DNA of 64,000 bases. Origin: Torymus aiolomorphi. Lineage: Eukaryota; Arthropoda; Insecta; Hymenoptera; Torymidae. Position numbers and translations under genes: made by a program. The stretch's first letter is position 1, and every line of letters begins with the position of its first letter. Of the stretch, positions 1 to 10,635 are shown one piece after another. The notes below the pieces were generated by a model. That model was not told the origin of the DNA. It did no database searches and worked only from the letters and a program-made list of their open reading frames with translations. The stretch is taken from NCBI GenBank assembly GCA_036365515.1, contig CM070877.1, positions 55,092,475 through 55,156,474 on the forward strand. Reading direction: 5' to 3'.

Positions 1-145
1 ACAATGCATGGACAAAATCATCCGGTCAAATGTTGGGGGGTTTTGCGCATGAGAACTTTTGTTCAGGACCTTAAGATCTATCATTTCCCCAAGATTGATC
101 CAATTTGACCGTATGATTATTTTCCATACATTGTGTGCGGGGTCC
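1..145. other. unassigned AT-rich flank ending in a TGTGCGGGGTCCTTTG motif
   Basis: No gene is visible. The last bases (about 133-149) carry the motif TGTGCGGGGTCCTTTG, which recurs at about 15890 in the same orientation, each time just after a TTTCCATA-like stretch. It may be the end of a dispersed repeat, but the homology outside this motif is too weak to define an element. Confidence 0.3.
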
Positions 146-1697
146 TTTGTTCATCCTTATATACAAATTAAACACAAGAAAGTACTGAAATCAATTTATT
201 GTAGTCAAGTACCCATAACATAACTTGACTGACATAATAGAACTTTTCGTACCCTGCGTGTAAAATTATATTTTATATCCACGTTGTAACTTCAAAGATA
301 TTCAGCCAGTGGGCATAAAGTATTACTTAAGGCCTAAGAGGCGCAATAGCTCACATACTCTTATACAAAACCTTATAGAACCTACGCACTTTACGCCCGT
401 ATAGGTGAAAATTATTTTATAACTATTATGCTTTCTTTTCATTTCTAAAATTCATAAGAATTTTTTCAGATATTTACGAAAAGTCAAAGTTTTGAACTTT
501 CTATAATATTACGCATCTTGGGAGGACAAGAGAAGTCTAGAGCTGCTCTAGCAGGGGTGGTTCTCCAATCTCCTACACATACTTGGTGGGCCCGACGGTT
601 TGCAGTTTACCGGTGGGCTTTGTAAATGTAGAATTCTAAATTTTTGCATAAATTCATTAAAAATGTTTATACCTATAAATCCACTATAATTAATAATTAA
701 TTACAATGACTCTAATTTTTAATTGATACTTTTCAAATATATCATCCATACATATGTGCAGAATCTCATGATTTACTTACATTACCCAAAATATTTTTCC
801 TTGTGTCCGTCGTTTTTAAACAGGAATGAAATAAAAATGCATATAAATTGTACTAAAAAATCTACTCCAAAGTGCTTTAGATTTTATTAACCATTTTATA
901 AGCCACCTATTTTTTATCCTTTTCCCGCGTGTAAATATCATATAAGATCTCATGTGAGTATTTCAGCCATCAAATCTCATATGAGATCATATGTATATAT
1001 AAAATGTTATCTGCAATTTTATATATTATGGGATCTCAAATGAAATCTCATATGAGATCTAATGTCCGATATTCACATATATAAGATCTCATATGATATT
1101 TTCCCGCCGGTTTGCAATTTCTATTTAAAAACAGAGTCATACATTCATGAATCAGTATTTAATATGTAAATGCAACCCATTTATATCTTTTATCTGATCT
1201 TTATATTATATGCAAATGACCATGTCTACACTTTGAATTGCAAACCGTCCGGTCCGCCAAGTATGTGTGGCAGATTGGAGAACCACCCCTGCTAGAGCAG
1301 CTCTAGACTTCTCTTGTCCTCCCAAGATGCGTAATATTATAGAAAGTTCAAAACTTTGACTTTTCGTAAATATCTGAAAAAATTCTTATGAATTTTAGAA
1401 ATGAAAAGAAAGCATAATAGTTATAAAATAATTTTCACCTATACGGGCGTAAAGTGCGTAGGTTCTATAAGGTTTTGTATAGGAGTATGTGAGCTATTAC
1501 GCCTCTTAGGCCTTAAGTAATACTTTATGCCCACTGGCTGAATATCTTTGAAGTTACAACGTGAACATAAAATGTAATTTTACACGCAAGGTACGAAAAG
1601 TTCTATTATGTCAGTCAAGTTATCTTATGGGTACTTGACTACAATAAATTGATTTCAGTACTTTCTTGTGTTTAATTTGTATATAAGGATGAACAAA
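146..1697. mobile_element. 1.55 kb foldback/MITE-like element with ~463-bp inverted arms
   Basis: Bases 146-608 and 1235-1697 are near-identical reverse complements; the outer ends read TTTGTTCATCC on the left and GGATGAACAAA on the right. The inner ends both contain a GACGGTTTGCA-type stretch. The 625-bp centre has no convincing open frame. It holds several ATCTCATATGAGAT palindromes. Long terminal inverted repeats with no coding capacity fit a non-autonomous DNA transposon or foldback element. No target-site duplication is obvious, so the superfamily is open. Confidence 0.8.
938..1095. repeat. cluster of ATCTCATATGAGAT palindromes
   Basis: Within the loop of the inverted-repeat element, at least four variants of the 14-bp palindrome ATCTCATATGAGAT occur in about 160 bp (near 941, 983, 1043 and 1085). 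They are separated by AT-rich spacers. Their role is unknown; they could be protein-binding sites or remnants of short tandem palindromes. Confidence 0.55.
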
Positions 1698-1916
1698 TTT
1701 GAATACATTTATGAAAACAGTCATACAGTTGTTTCCGAGAGATGTTTGCATTACTTGACTATCGATAATTGATTTCACAACTTTCGTTTGTTTGATTTGC
1801 AGTAAACAATTTGAATGCTTACATATAATTTGCTCAGCATACAATGACTCAAAGAAGTGAAAGACTTTTTGACTGGTATTTATTTGATTCCTTTTAAAAA
1901 ATCATAAATATTATTA

Positions 1917-2250
1917 TTTTATAGATTATACAGAAAAAACGTCTATACTTGCCTTATTTTATACTTTCGTAGAAAGTTTTATATTTTGTTTTATAGATAC
2001 TATACAGAAAAAACGTCTATACTTGCCTTATTTTATACTTTCGCAGAAAGTTTTATATTAACAATATTATTATTATTTGTACAATCATGAAAAAAATGAT
2101 TACCATTTGTAGAGAGTGCTTATTGAATAGATGAGATTCGAACAAATAAAAAGTCGAGACAGATTGGGTTGTTTTTTTATAGATTATGTAGAAAAAATGT
2201 CTATACTTGCCTTATTTTATACTTTCGTAGAAAATTTTATATTAACAATA
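1917..2250. repeat. three dispersed copies of a ~70-bp repeat
   Basis: A ~70-bp unit with the core GTCTATACTTGCCTTATTTT, followed by ATACTTTCGTAGAAAGTTTTATATT, appears at about 1917, 1990 and 2176. The first two are tandem. The block is AT-rich, and no open frame supports a gene. The unit contains a short hairpin, CTTTCGTAGAAAG. Confidence 0.65.
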
Positions 2251-2448
2251 TTATTATTTGTACAGTCATGAAAAAAATTATTCCCATTTGTAAAGAGTTC
2301 TTATTGAATAGACGAGACTAGAAGAATTAAAAGGACTAGAGAAATTGTGTTGTTAGAACGTACTTAAAAAATTAGCTTTTAAAAAACGTGTTGATTGTTT
2401 TAAAAAAATATTGAAGCCCTCATTAAAGTTTTTGGTACTCAGTTTGAC

Positions 2449-2572
2449 GGATGTTGAGAGAGAGAGGGGGAGAGGGCGATAGAGAGGGGCGGGAAAGAGA
2501 GAAAGAGATAGAGAGGACGAGAGAGACGGAGAGAAAGAGAGGGAGCGAGAGAGAGGGAGGATGAGCGAGAGA
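2449..2572. repeat. purine-rich GA low-complexity tract
   Basis: About 120 bases of nearly pure purine on the plus strand (GAGAGA with GGGG and GCGA interruptions). This is low-complexity sequence, and no gene is seen. Confidence 0.85.
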
Positions 2573-2599
2573 CTAATACTTACCTTAGTTTAAACTTTC

Positions 2600-2990
2600 G
2601 TAAAATGTTTTTTGAGATAGATTTCACAACTTTTTAAGAGAAAATAATAATTAGATTGTGTGATAACGTTATGAGAGTTCATTATGGTATATTTTTAATA
2701 TCATTATTAAATGGTAATATTGTTATTCACAAAAGTTTTAAATTAGTTTTTGCTTTTGTAAAAAAATTTTTTAGAGATCGAGATTTCACAACTTTTTAAT
2801 TAAGCGTAAAAGTACATTATAAATAATGTGTATTAAGTACAAAACTACATGGAATAGTAACCAAACTTATTCTTGTCTATAAGTTTTTACTTTTGTAAAC
2901 AAATTTTTTAGAGAGATTTCACAACTTTTTAAGAGTAAAAGTTCATTATAAATAATGTTAAGTATAGAACTATACTTTAATTGATTTCAC
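2600..2990. repeat. degenerate repeats with GAGATTTCACAACTTTTTAA core
   Basis: Three to four diverged copies (near 2615, 2780, 2907 and 2975) of a unit with GATTTCACAACTTTTT. Two of them continue into TACATTATAAATAATG or TTCATTATAAATAATG. Related ATTGATTTCACAACTTT text occurs at about 1770, so this AT-rich zone seems built from one old repeat. Confidence 0.55.
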
Positions 2991-3227
2991 AACTTTTTTG
3001 GGTTTGACTTTCAGTATCCGCGTGAAAGAAATTTAGTTCGACTTTAGAACGCAAAAATTTATGATTGATTTGTAGAATTCCTTTTCATAAAATAAAACGT
3101 AAATAATTTTTTAGGATATTGTATAGGTTTCGGAAAATAATACCTATGGTTTCCGAAAAAATTCTTATCGTTTGTAAAAGTTTTTGTACAGTGATTGTAA
3201 AGGGTTTGGAAAAGAATTTCTCGTTGC

Positions 3228-3450
3228 TTGCAAAAGTTTTTTTTGCCTAGCGGGCCGAAAGTACCACTTTCGCTCCCGGCGCCCGATCGCGAAGGTTGTA
3301 TTTTCGACCTCGCTAGACAAAAAAATAGGATACACTCCACGGGAGTAAAATTGGCCAGCCCACAGCTCGTGTTTGTTTTCGGCTCGGGTGGCAATTTACA
3401 CAAGCTGTGGACTGTCCAAGTTTTTTCCTGCCTTGGTGCGTAATATACTA
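3228..3450. repeat. double-hairpin GC-rich element, copy 1
   Basis: Two imperfect hairpins lie side by side. The first spans about 3238-3322, with arms starting TTTTGCCTAGCG and ending CTCGCTAGACAAAA. The second spans about 3350-3420, built on CCCACAGCTCGTGT and ACACAAGCTGTGGA. Between them is ATAGGATACACTCC, and after them GCGTAATATACTATT. The same architecture, with different stem sequence, is found at 52290-52520. A 71-codon frame runs through it but is very likely a by-product of the GC-rich hairpins. Confidence 0.6.
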
Positions 3451-3459
3451 TTAAAGGAT

Positions 3460-6170
3460 TGTAGAAGTTTTGTAAAATAATTTATTAAAGGATTTTTTAA
3501 AAGATGTAGAAATGGACCATTTTTTGAGATATTTTGTAGAGTAAATGTAATAATGAATAATTTACAGAAAAGGTTCTGTTATTGAAAGTACTACTTTAAT
3601 TTAATGAGCAATACTACAGATAAGAAAAATGATTTTTGGAAGAAAAAGGAAACATTTTCATAGCAAATACATACAACAAATATTGTAAAGAGATAAAGAG
3701 ATAATTTAAATAGCAAAAATCAGTTTTGTGAGAAATTGAAAATGTTTTTATAGGAATTATAGAAAATAGTTTAAAAAATATTTTTTAAAAGGTTTATTAT
3801 ATAATTGTTTCAAAAGAACATTTAAGCTTCCATCAAGTTCTTTGTAGAGAGTTGGACAGTTGTTGAGAGCAAGATTGTTTGGATAAAAACATTAAACTTA
3901 TATTAGTATTTCAACAGAGAATTTAAAGTTGTTAAAAAAGATAACAATAATATATTTTTTCTTTGTAGCTACTGCAAGGAATAAAAGAAAAAAGTACAAG
4001 TTATCATAATTACAATTCAAATCTCTGTATCACCAGCTGATTCTCTTGCTTTTATAAAACTCGAAGCTCAAAGTTGGCTAAAAAGTTGAGTTCGCATGTC
4101 AAATGCCATTTCCATAGCAGCAGGTGGTACAACGTTTTTTAAAAACTACTCTTTCGCATCTATTTCTCTGAGATCACCTAATCCTCTAGCCTAAAAATGC
4201 GAAGCTCAAAGTTTGCCAAGTTAACTACCATTATGTAACAGCACCTGATACTAAGTTTTTTGACAAATCACTCTTATTCATCCATTTGCTCTTGTTTTTT
4301 TGAAAAATTATTATTACATTATTAAATTTGTGCTAAAATTTACCTCTAGTCTTCTATTGCACATTCTAAAGCTGGAATTCGTTTCATTATTTTGGTAACC
4401 ACATATTTCTTTTTCATAATATTTTTTTTCATCATACTCATAATCTTGTAAAATTAAAAACACAACCAGTTGATGAATTAAACATTACTATTACCTGAAT
4501 CTTGTATAGAAAAATATGTACTAAAAACTTCTCTGAAAAATTTTGACATCACCTACGTGAGAAAATCATAAAATAGATTACTGAGCACTTCCATTCCTTG
4601 AAATTTTCGCACTAACACATCATTTGTGCTCTTTTCAGTGCTTCCATGTTCATTAGACATAATCTTTTCATTGGCACTTGAATAAATATATACAACAGCA
4701 CAGCACTGATATCGACTAAGTTTTTTAATGATGACAGATGTTTTTTAAATCAAGGCTCAGACCAATATTTCAAATAGGCATCATAAATTATATTGTATAT
4801 TTATATCCTCACGTGTCACTCAGTAATATTTTCTTCTATGCCAAAGCTTATTATGAAGTTTATGAACCTCATAACGTGTAATTATTTATTAATACACACT
4901 TGAGCTATTTCCAAAACATTTGAAACTGATTTTTAATAGAAGTTTTAAAATTTGATTATAAACACTTCACGTAACACGTCATACAAATACTATATTTTAT
5001 TTATTATTAGACAAAGCACTGAAAATAATATTGTATATTTACAACCTCGCGTGTCACTCAGCAATATTTTCTTCTATGCAAAAGCTTATTATGAAGTTTA
5101 TGAACCTCATAACAAATAATTATTTATTAATACACACATGTTCTATTCTCAAAACATTTTAAACTGATATTAAGTACAAGTTTTAAAATTTGATATAACA
5201 CTTCGTGCAACACATTTTGCCAGTATTTTATTTTTTTTATATTACACAAAACACTGACTTATTTTTTAATCACTATGTTATTTGTTATCATGTCATTTGA
5301 TTATACATGCACTTCATGCAACACATCATACCGGTATTTTATTTTATTTATTACGCAAAACACTGATTAGATGTCATTTTTTAATAATCGCAACAATTTT
5401 ATTATGAATATAATTTTCAACTAGATAGACGAACTATGAAAATCACAATTTTTTTTTCCTATTTTTAAAAACTTACTTCAAAACATAATACTCTTTTCGT
5501 ACTTTGAATCCAATACTGTCTAAATAAACTTCTTAGTTGTTGTTTGTTTTATATGTTATTCATTGAAAGCAATGAAACTGTCATTTTCTTCATGGACATC
5601 CAAGTCCTCTATTCGTCCTGTCAAATACGAAGACAAATTTTTAATATTCTTCTAAAATTATATCTCATGAAAAATTTTCATGTTGAGAATATATAGATAC
5701 ACCTTGAAAAATATTGTATTGTAAAAATAGTATTTGCCTGCTCTTCCATAGGTTAATATTGGTTTTGTTTTTCTTTCTTGAGTAGTACTATATTCTTACT
5801 ATCTTCTTTAATACAATTCTATTCCTAAGCGTCTGTTCTTGTATTAAAATAACTTTTTCTTGTCCATTAATAATAAAATAACCAGCAGGGTCATGAGGGC
5901 ACTCGTTCATTTTTGCTAATTCAAAATTCGATTTTTCAGACAGTACACAATTAGAACTTCTCAACATTATTGGCTATATTACATATTCAAAATAGAATGA
6001 ATAAGGCTTTCAGCATTTGTCAACGTTGTACAACTATCCAAGTTAATTCAAAATCGAATTTCAATGACTGTAAACAAATCTTTTGTATAATCTGTAAATA
6101 TAAAAAAAAAATCACACAAAGTATCAATTTTTTTAAAATGATTGTAGCCATTTAACATTTTGCTGTTCAA
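3460..6170. other. AT-rich region without a recognisable gene
   Basis: About 2.7 kb of AT-rich sequence with only short frames. It contains a locally duplicated stretch: GAAGCTCAAAGTT near 4061 and near 4200, each followed by similar text. It also contains a ~243-bp tandem duplication, listed separately. No coding homology is recognised. Confidence 0.6.
4785..5370. repeat. tandem duplication, period ~243 bp
   Basis: The stretch starting TATTGTATATTTATATCCTC near 4789 is repeated from about 5030. Both copies share CTTATTATGAAGTTTATGAA and a run ending in ATTTTATTT...ACAAAGCACTGA or ACAAAACACTGA. A partial third copy of the last ~75 bp (CACTTCATGCAACACATCAT) follows at about 5310. It is non-coding. 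Confidence 0.75.
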
Positions 6171-6173
6171 TAC

Positions 6174-6695
6174 TTATCTAATAAAACCCCCGTTGATTGA
6201 TATATGAATTTCACCTCTTCCTTTACGTAAATAAAGTCTAGTTGTATGTAGTTGTATGAGAAAAATAATATTGCCGCTAATAGGTTTCTTTTGATCACCT
6301 TCAAACATACTAGCTGCACCATCCACTTGAGCTACTACTTGATTAGTGATAACCATTGAGCAGCCAAATTCATCAGCTAATCTAAGAAATAATCGAAGAA
6401 ATCTGGCTACTAAATACATTTGGTCAGCTGCCAATTCTTCTCTTCCAGCAAAATCTATCCTGTATAATGCAGTAGCACTGTCTACTATCAGTAGCCCATA
6501 TCTAGATTCTGACATCATAACACTGGCTTTTATCAAAAACTGAGTTTGGTGGTCAGAGTTGTATGCACGGGCAGTTGCAACATTGTCAAGTAAACTATCC
6601 CCACTAATGTCATGAGAAGTTACTGGCATTATTACTGGTGCTGCTCCGATAAGAATCTGCTCCAGAGCTCAAAGTCTATGAGAAAATTCTATAAC
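6174..6695 (-). pseudogene. RAD51: RAD51-like recombinase fragment
   Basis: RAD51 is the eukaryotic RecA-family strand-exchange ATPase of homologous recombination. The 151-codon frame covers the central-to-C-terminal part of the core. It has [18 protein letters not shown] at residues 14-30, Walker B LLIVD at 46-50, LRLADEFG at 82-89, and the L1/L2 region [16 protein letters not shown] at 94-109. [10 protein letters not shown] is at 131-140. The ASMFEGDQ wording is insect-like. The N-terminal domain and Walker A are absent. One extra codon lies after QMYL, two extra codons follow GNII, and about 15 codons are missing near the C-terminus. Upstream in the same frame a TGA (6669-6671) lies between a plausible AG acceptor (6696-6697) and the homologous part. 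Known family plus visible lesions suggest a decayed copy or orphan exon. A remote functional exon is less likely. Confidence 0.8.
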
Positions 6696-6785
6696 CTGAA
6701 AATGAAAAAAATTTTCACAAAGTATCTATTCTTTATTTTTTTTTAAGTTATATTTATTTTTACATATGATTTTTTTACATATGAT

Positions 6786-6803
6786 ATATATATATATATA
6801 ATA
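6786..6803. repeat. short TA microsatellite
   Basis: A (TA)n run next to the RAD51-like fragment. Confidence 0.7.
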
Positions 6804-7005
6804 CTTATCTATGTATAAAAGTGTGTTCATGCCATCAGCTGATTATAATTCATATACAATCTGTCCTACAAATAGCCGCGCCGATTTTTTTTATACCTAA
6901 TTACGTAAAAAAATACCATATACGTACGACATACGATATTTTGAGGCTATTTTGTAGTCACAGTTTTGTTGATGTTATATATGTTGTTTTTATTATATAT
7001 ATACT

Positions 7006-7007
<2 letters not shown>

Positions 7008-7095
<88 letters not shown>
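7008..7095. repeat. CT microsatellite
   Basis: About 88 bp of (CT)n with one CG interruption. Leucine/serine-rich frames through it are artefacts of the repeat. Confidence 0.95.
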
Positions 7096-7099
<4 letters not shown>

Positions 7100-7540
7100 G
7101 TATATTTTTACTTTTTCGGATCTTTTTCAAATATACTTTTTGAAATATTATTATCAACTAATATGTTATTATGCGTAAGGTTAGGTCGACCAGATTTATA
7201 TAGATATACAAGCGTAAGATAGACGACAAGCGGAAGTGTCGTAAGAGCTGCAAACCGGATATCGGAATAACAAAAAGAAAAGTTCGGAAAGGAAAACGAA
7301 CATAAAAATATTCAGTTGTCTATATCTTTTGAACGAGATAATCTTTTTAAATAAAATCTTTTGATTTGAGTAGAGCAATGAAATAGCTTTCGATTAAGAG
7401 GGATACGTTATATAGTTAAAACTAACGCATAGGTATATAAGCGGATTGAATTTCTCGTACATCCATTTCAATGTATATGTAGCACGGTTCGCTCCTTTTA
7501 GGCTTCCTCTATACTTGCCTTGGGAGCGCTCCCGCGCTCC
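7100..7540. other. no gene seen
   Basis: Mixed-composition sequence with short frames only. I recognise no family. Confidence 0.5.
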
Positions 7541-7544
7541 TTGA

Positions 7545-7782
7545 TAAGTATAAATCTGCATTTTTGTCATTTTGATTCAATTTTTCAACGAGTATATTTC
7601 ATGATAGTAGTAATGGAATCGTTAAAAAAATTCTGAATACTTATTGTATTTACATCTAGGTAGGACCTGTGTTTTTTCAAATAAATGTTTAAAAGTTAAT
7701 TTACTAAATAATAAAATTGGGTGGATTTTGGACTAGAGAAGGTCGACCTTGCAAGTCGAAGACTTGATAAGTTATATTAAAA
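7545..7782 (+). repeat. ~230-bp dispersed direct repeat, copy 1
   Basis: A stretch containing ATCTGCATTTTTGTCATTTT and ending GAAGGTCGACCTT...GACTTGATAAG. It recurs in direct orientation at 13008-13250 with roughly 90% identity by eye. Copy 1 is directly followed by a GC-rich hairpin element, while copy 2 is not. Confidence 0.8.
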
Positions 7783-7784
7783 AA

Positions 7785-7960
7785 AACTAGGGGGCCGAGC
7801 CCCCCTGCATGTCTCGCTGGTCTCGACACGCCCCCCCCCCGCCCACACACACCTGCTCCTCGCTTCGCTCGTCGTCCGCCCGCTACCTATGTAAAAACTT
7901 CGTTTTTACATAATAGGCAAGATCGCAATACTCAGGAGAACCTTATACTTTCATTATTGC
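7785..7960 (+). repeat. GC-rich hairpin repeat, copy 1
   Basis: It begins CTAGGGGGCCGAGCCCCCCT (a hairpin). Then come a C-run, CTCCTCGCTTCGCTCGTCG, and the perfect hairpin GTAAAAACTTCGTTTTTAC. It continues into TAGGCAAGATCGCAATACTC and AGGAGAACCTTATACTTTC. The same modules in the same order are found inverted at 32490-32660. The TAGGCACGACCGC...GAGAGCCTTATATTTTC end is shared with 19443 and 20384. It is a dispersed non-coding repeat of unknown class. Confidence 0.75.
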
Positions 7961-8384
7961 AAAAGTTGTAATACTTTATTTATCGTTATTATCATTAAAA
8001 TAAACGTAAATATATCTACAGTAAAATTTAAATAAAAATAGTCCATTTAGTATCACACATTTATTTCTTCTTCTTTGTAGAAGGTTTGCGTTTTAATTCT
8101 ACGTGTATAAGTTTATTTAGATAGCCTTTTAAATATGATGTATATAAATTTAATAAGTACTAACTGATATGATTAAAGTGTACATAGATATGTTGAACAT
8201 AAGTACCATGATGGCAGGTATATTTAAAATTAAAAACATGGATATCAAGATTTTTTATCGAAATCATTTTTATGATTTATTATTTTTATTTATGAAAATG
8301 TTAAATAGGAAAAAAAAGTTTTGTTTCAATATAATCCACAACTTTTGTGTTTGAAATTTTTGCTTATAGTCAAATTCTGTTGAA
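7961..8384. other. AT-rich spacer, no gene
   Basis: Sequence between the hairpin repeat and the start of the large AAGCTT-rich array. No recognisable coding or RNA feature. Confidence 0.5.
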
Positions 8385-10620
8385 TTCCCACATAGCATGA
8401 AAGCTTCCCAACGAAAGTTTCATGAAATATTACAGCGTCAGATTCCTGTAATCTTAATGGAAGGTAACTGAGACTGACAGTAAGATTGCATTGAATGCAT
8501 GCACGAAAGCTTCCGGTAAGGTTAAGGGAATATTACAAACAAGATTCCAAATACTTAACCACAAAATATTTCACGAAACCTTTAAAAAGATCACAGGAAC
8601 TTTACATGATATATTACGAAAAAAATTACCGGAATCTTTCATAAAAGGTTACAGAAAGATTCCAGTAAGATTTTTAGAAGACTAAATTGTTGCACTGACT
8701 CGAAAGCTTTCGGGAACCTTACAAAAGTAATTCCAGCATCCTTCCATGCAATATTCCGCGTATCATTTAGCAAACCTTCCATGGAAGATTCCCGTAAGCA
8801 TTAGTGAAATATTTTTGCCAAATTTTGAATAACGCGTACATTAAAGTTACTGTGCAACCTTCGAATAATGTTCCACTAGAACGATTCATGAAAGCTTCCC
8901 GTAAGATTAACTGAATACTACAAAGAAAGTTCCAAATGTATGACTCTGCAATATTACACCAAAGCTTTCAAAAACTTACGGGAACCTTCCCAGATATATT
9001 CCAAAAATCATTACTAGAACCTTTCGTAAAAGGTAACCGCTAGATTCCAGTAAGTTTTTAGAAGACTAAATTATTCACTGATGCAAAAGTTTACGGGATC
9101 CTTCCAAAACCGGTTCCAGAACTCTTCCAAATAATATTTTGCCAAACATTTAGGAAACCTTCCATGTAAGAATATGGTAAGCATTACTGAAACATTTTTG
9201 TAACATTTCGCGTAATATTCCCCTAGAATGATTCATGAAAGCTTTCCGTAAGATTAACTGAATACTATAGAGAAAGTTCCATATGTATGACTCTGCAATC
9301 TTACACCAAAGCTTTCAGAAACTTACGGGAACCTTCCAAGATATATTCCAAAAATCATTACTAGATCCTTTCGTAAAAGGTAACAGATAGATTCCAGTAA
9401 GCTTTTTAGAATACTAAATTATTCACTGATGCAAAAGCTTACGGGATCCTTAAAAAACCGGTTCCAGAATTCTTCCTGATACTATTTCGCTAAACCGTTA
9501 GGAAACCTTCCATGGAATATTACGGTAAACATTACTGAAATATTTTTGCTCCAAATTTTGATAAATCCCTAAATGACAGTTACTGTGCGACCTCCCAGTA
9601 ATATTCCCCTAGAATGATTCATGAAAGCTTGCCGTAATATTAACTGAATACTACATAAAATGTTCCAAATATGTGATCCTGCAATATTACACCAAAGCTA
9701 TCAAAAGATTACGGGAACCTTCCAAGATATATTCCAAAATTCATTACTATGGAACCTTTCATAAAAGGTAACCCAAAGATTCCAGTAAGGTTTTTATATG
9801 ACTGAATTGTTATACTGTCTCGAAAACTTATGGGATCTTTACAAAACCGGTTTCTGAACCGTTTCAGAATATATTTGTCAAAACATTTAGGAAATCTTCC
9901 ATGGAAAATTATGGTAAACATTACAGGAATATTTTTGCTGCAAATATTGAAAGACGCGTACGTTAAAGTTACTGTGCAGCCTTGCAGTGATACTCCACTA
10001 GCACAATTTATGAAAGCTTTCCGTAACATCAACTGAATACTACAGACAAAGTTCCGTATATGTAACTCTAGAATATTACACCAAAGCTTTCAAAAGATTA
10101 CGGGAACCTTCCAAGATATATTCCAAAATTCATTACTATGGAGCCTTTCATAAAAGGTAAACCAAAGATTCCAGTAAGGTTTTTATGGGACAGAATTGTT
10201 ATACTGTCTCGAAAGCTTATGGGATCTTTACAAAACCGGTTCCTGAACCGTTTCAGAATATATTTGTCAAAACATTTAGGAAACTTTCCATGGAAAATTA
10301 TGATAAGCATTACTGGAATATTTTTGCTGCAAATATTGAAAGACGCGTATGTTAAAGTTACTGTGTCATCTTGCAGTAATACTCCACTAGCACAATTTAT
10401 GAAAGCTTTCCGTAACATCAACTGAATACTACAGACAAAGTTCCATAGATCTGACTCTACAATATAACATTAAAGCTTTGGAAAGGTTAAGGGAACCTTC
10501 CAAGATATATTCCAAAAATCATTACTGGAACCTTTTGTAAAAGGTAGTGGAAACATTCCAGTAATGTTTCTATATGACAGAATGGTTATACTGGCTCGAA
10601 AGCTAACGAGATGCACACAC
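8385..10620. repeat. array A: ~385-bp tandem units (six visible)
   Basis: A marker segment, GATATATTCCAAAA..CATTACT followed by CCTTT(C/T)(G/A)TAAAAGG and GATTCCAGTAAG, occurs near 8607, 8993, 9341, 9725, 10114 and 10503. The spacings are about 386, 348, 384, 389 and 389 bp. The last copies are the most alike (two minus-strand frames of 107 codons differ at few sites), which suggests recent local duplication. Confidence 0.85.
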
Positions 10621-10635
10621 CTAAGCAACTGCGCT

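Noticed and set aside
3059..3403. 114-codon minus frame near the first double hairpin
   Set aside because: Consists of the GC-rich hairpins and AT-rich flank; the other double-hairpin copy does not keep it.
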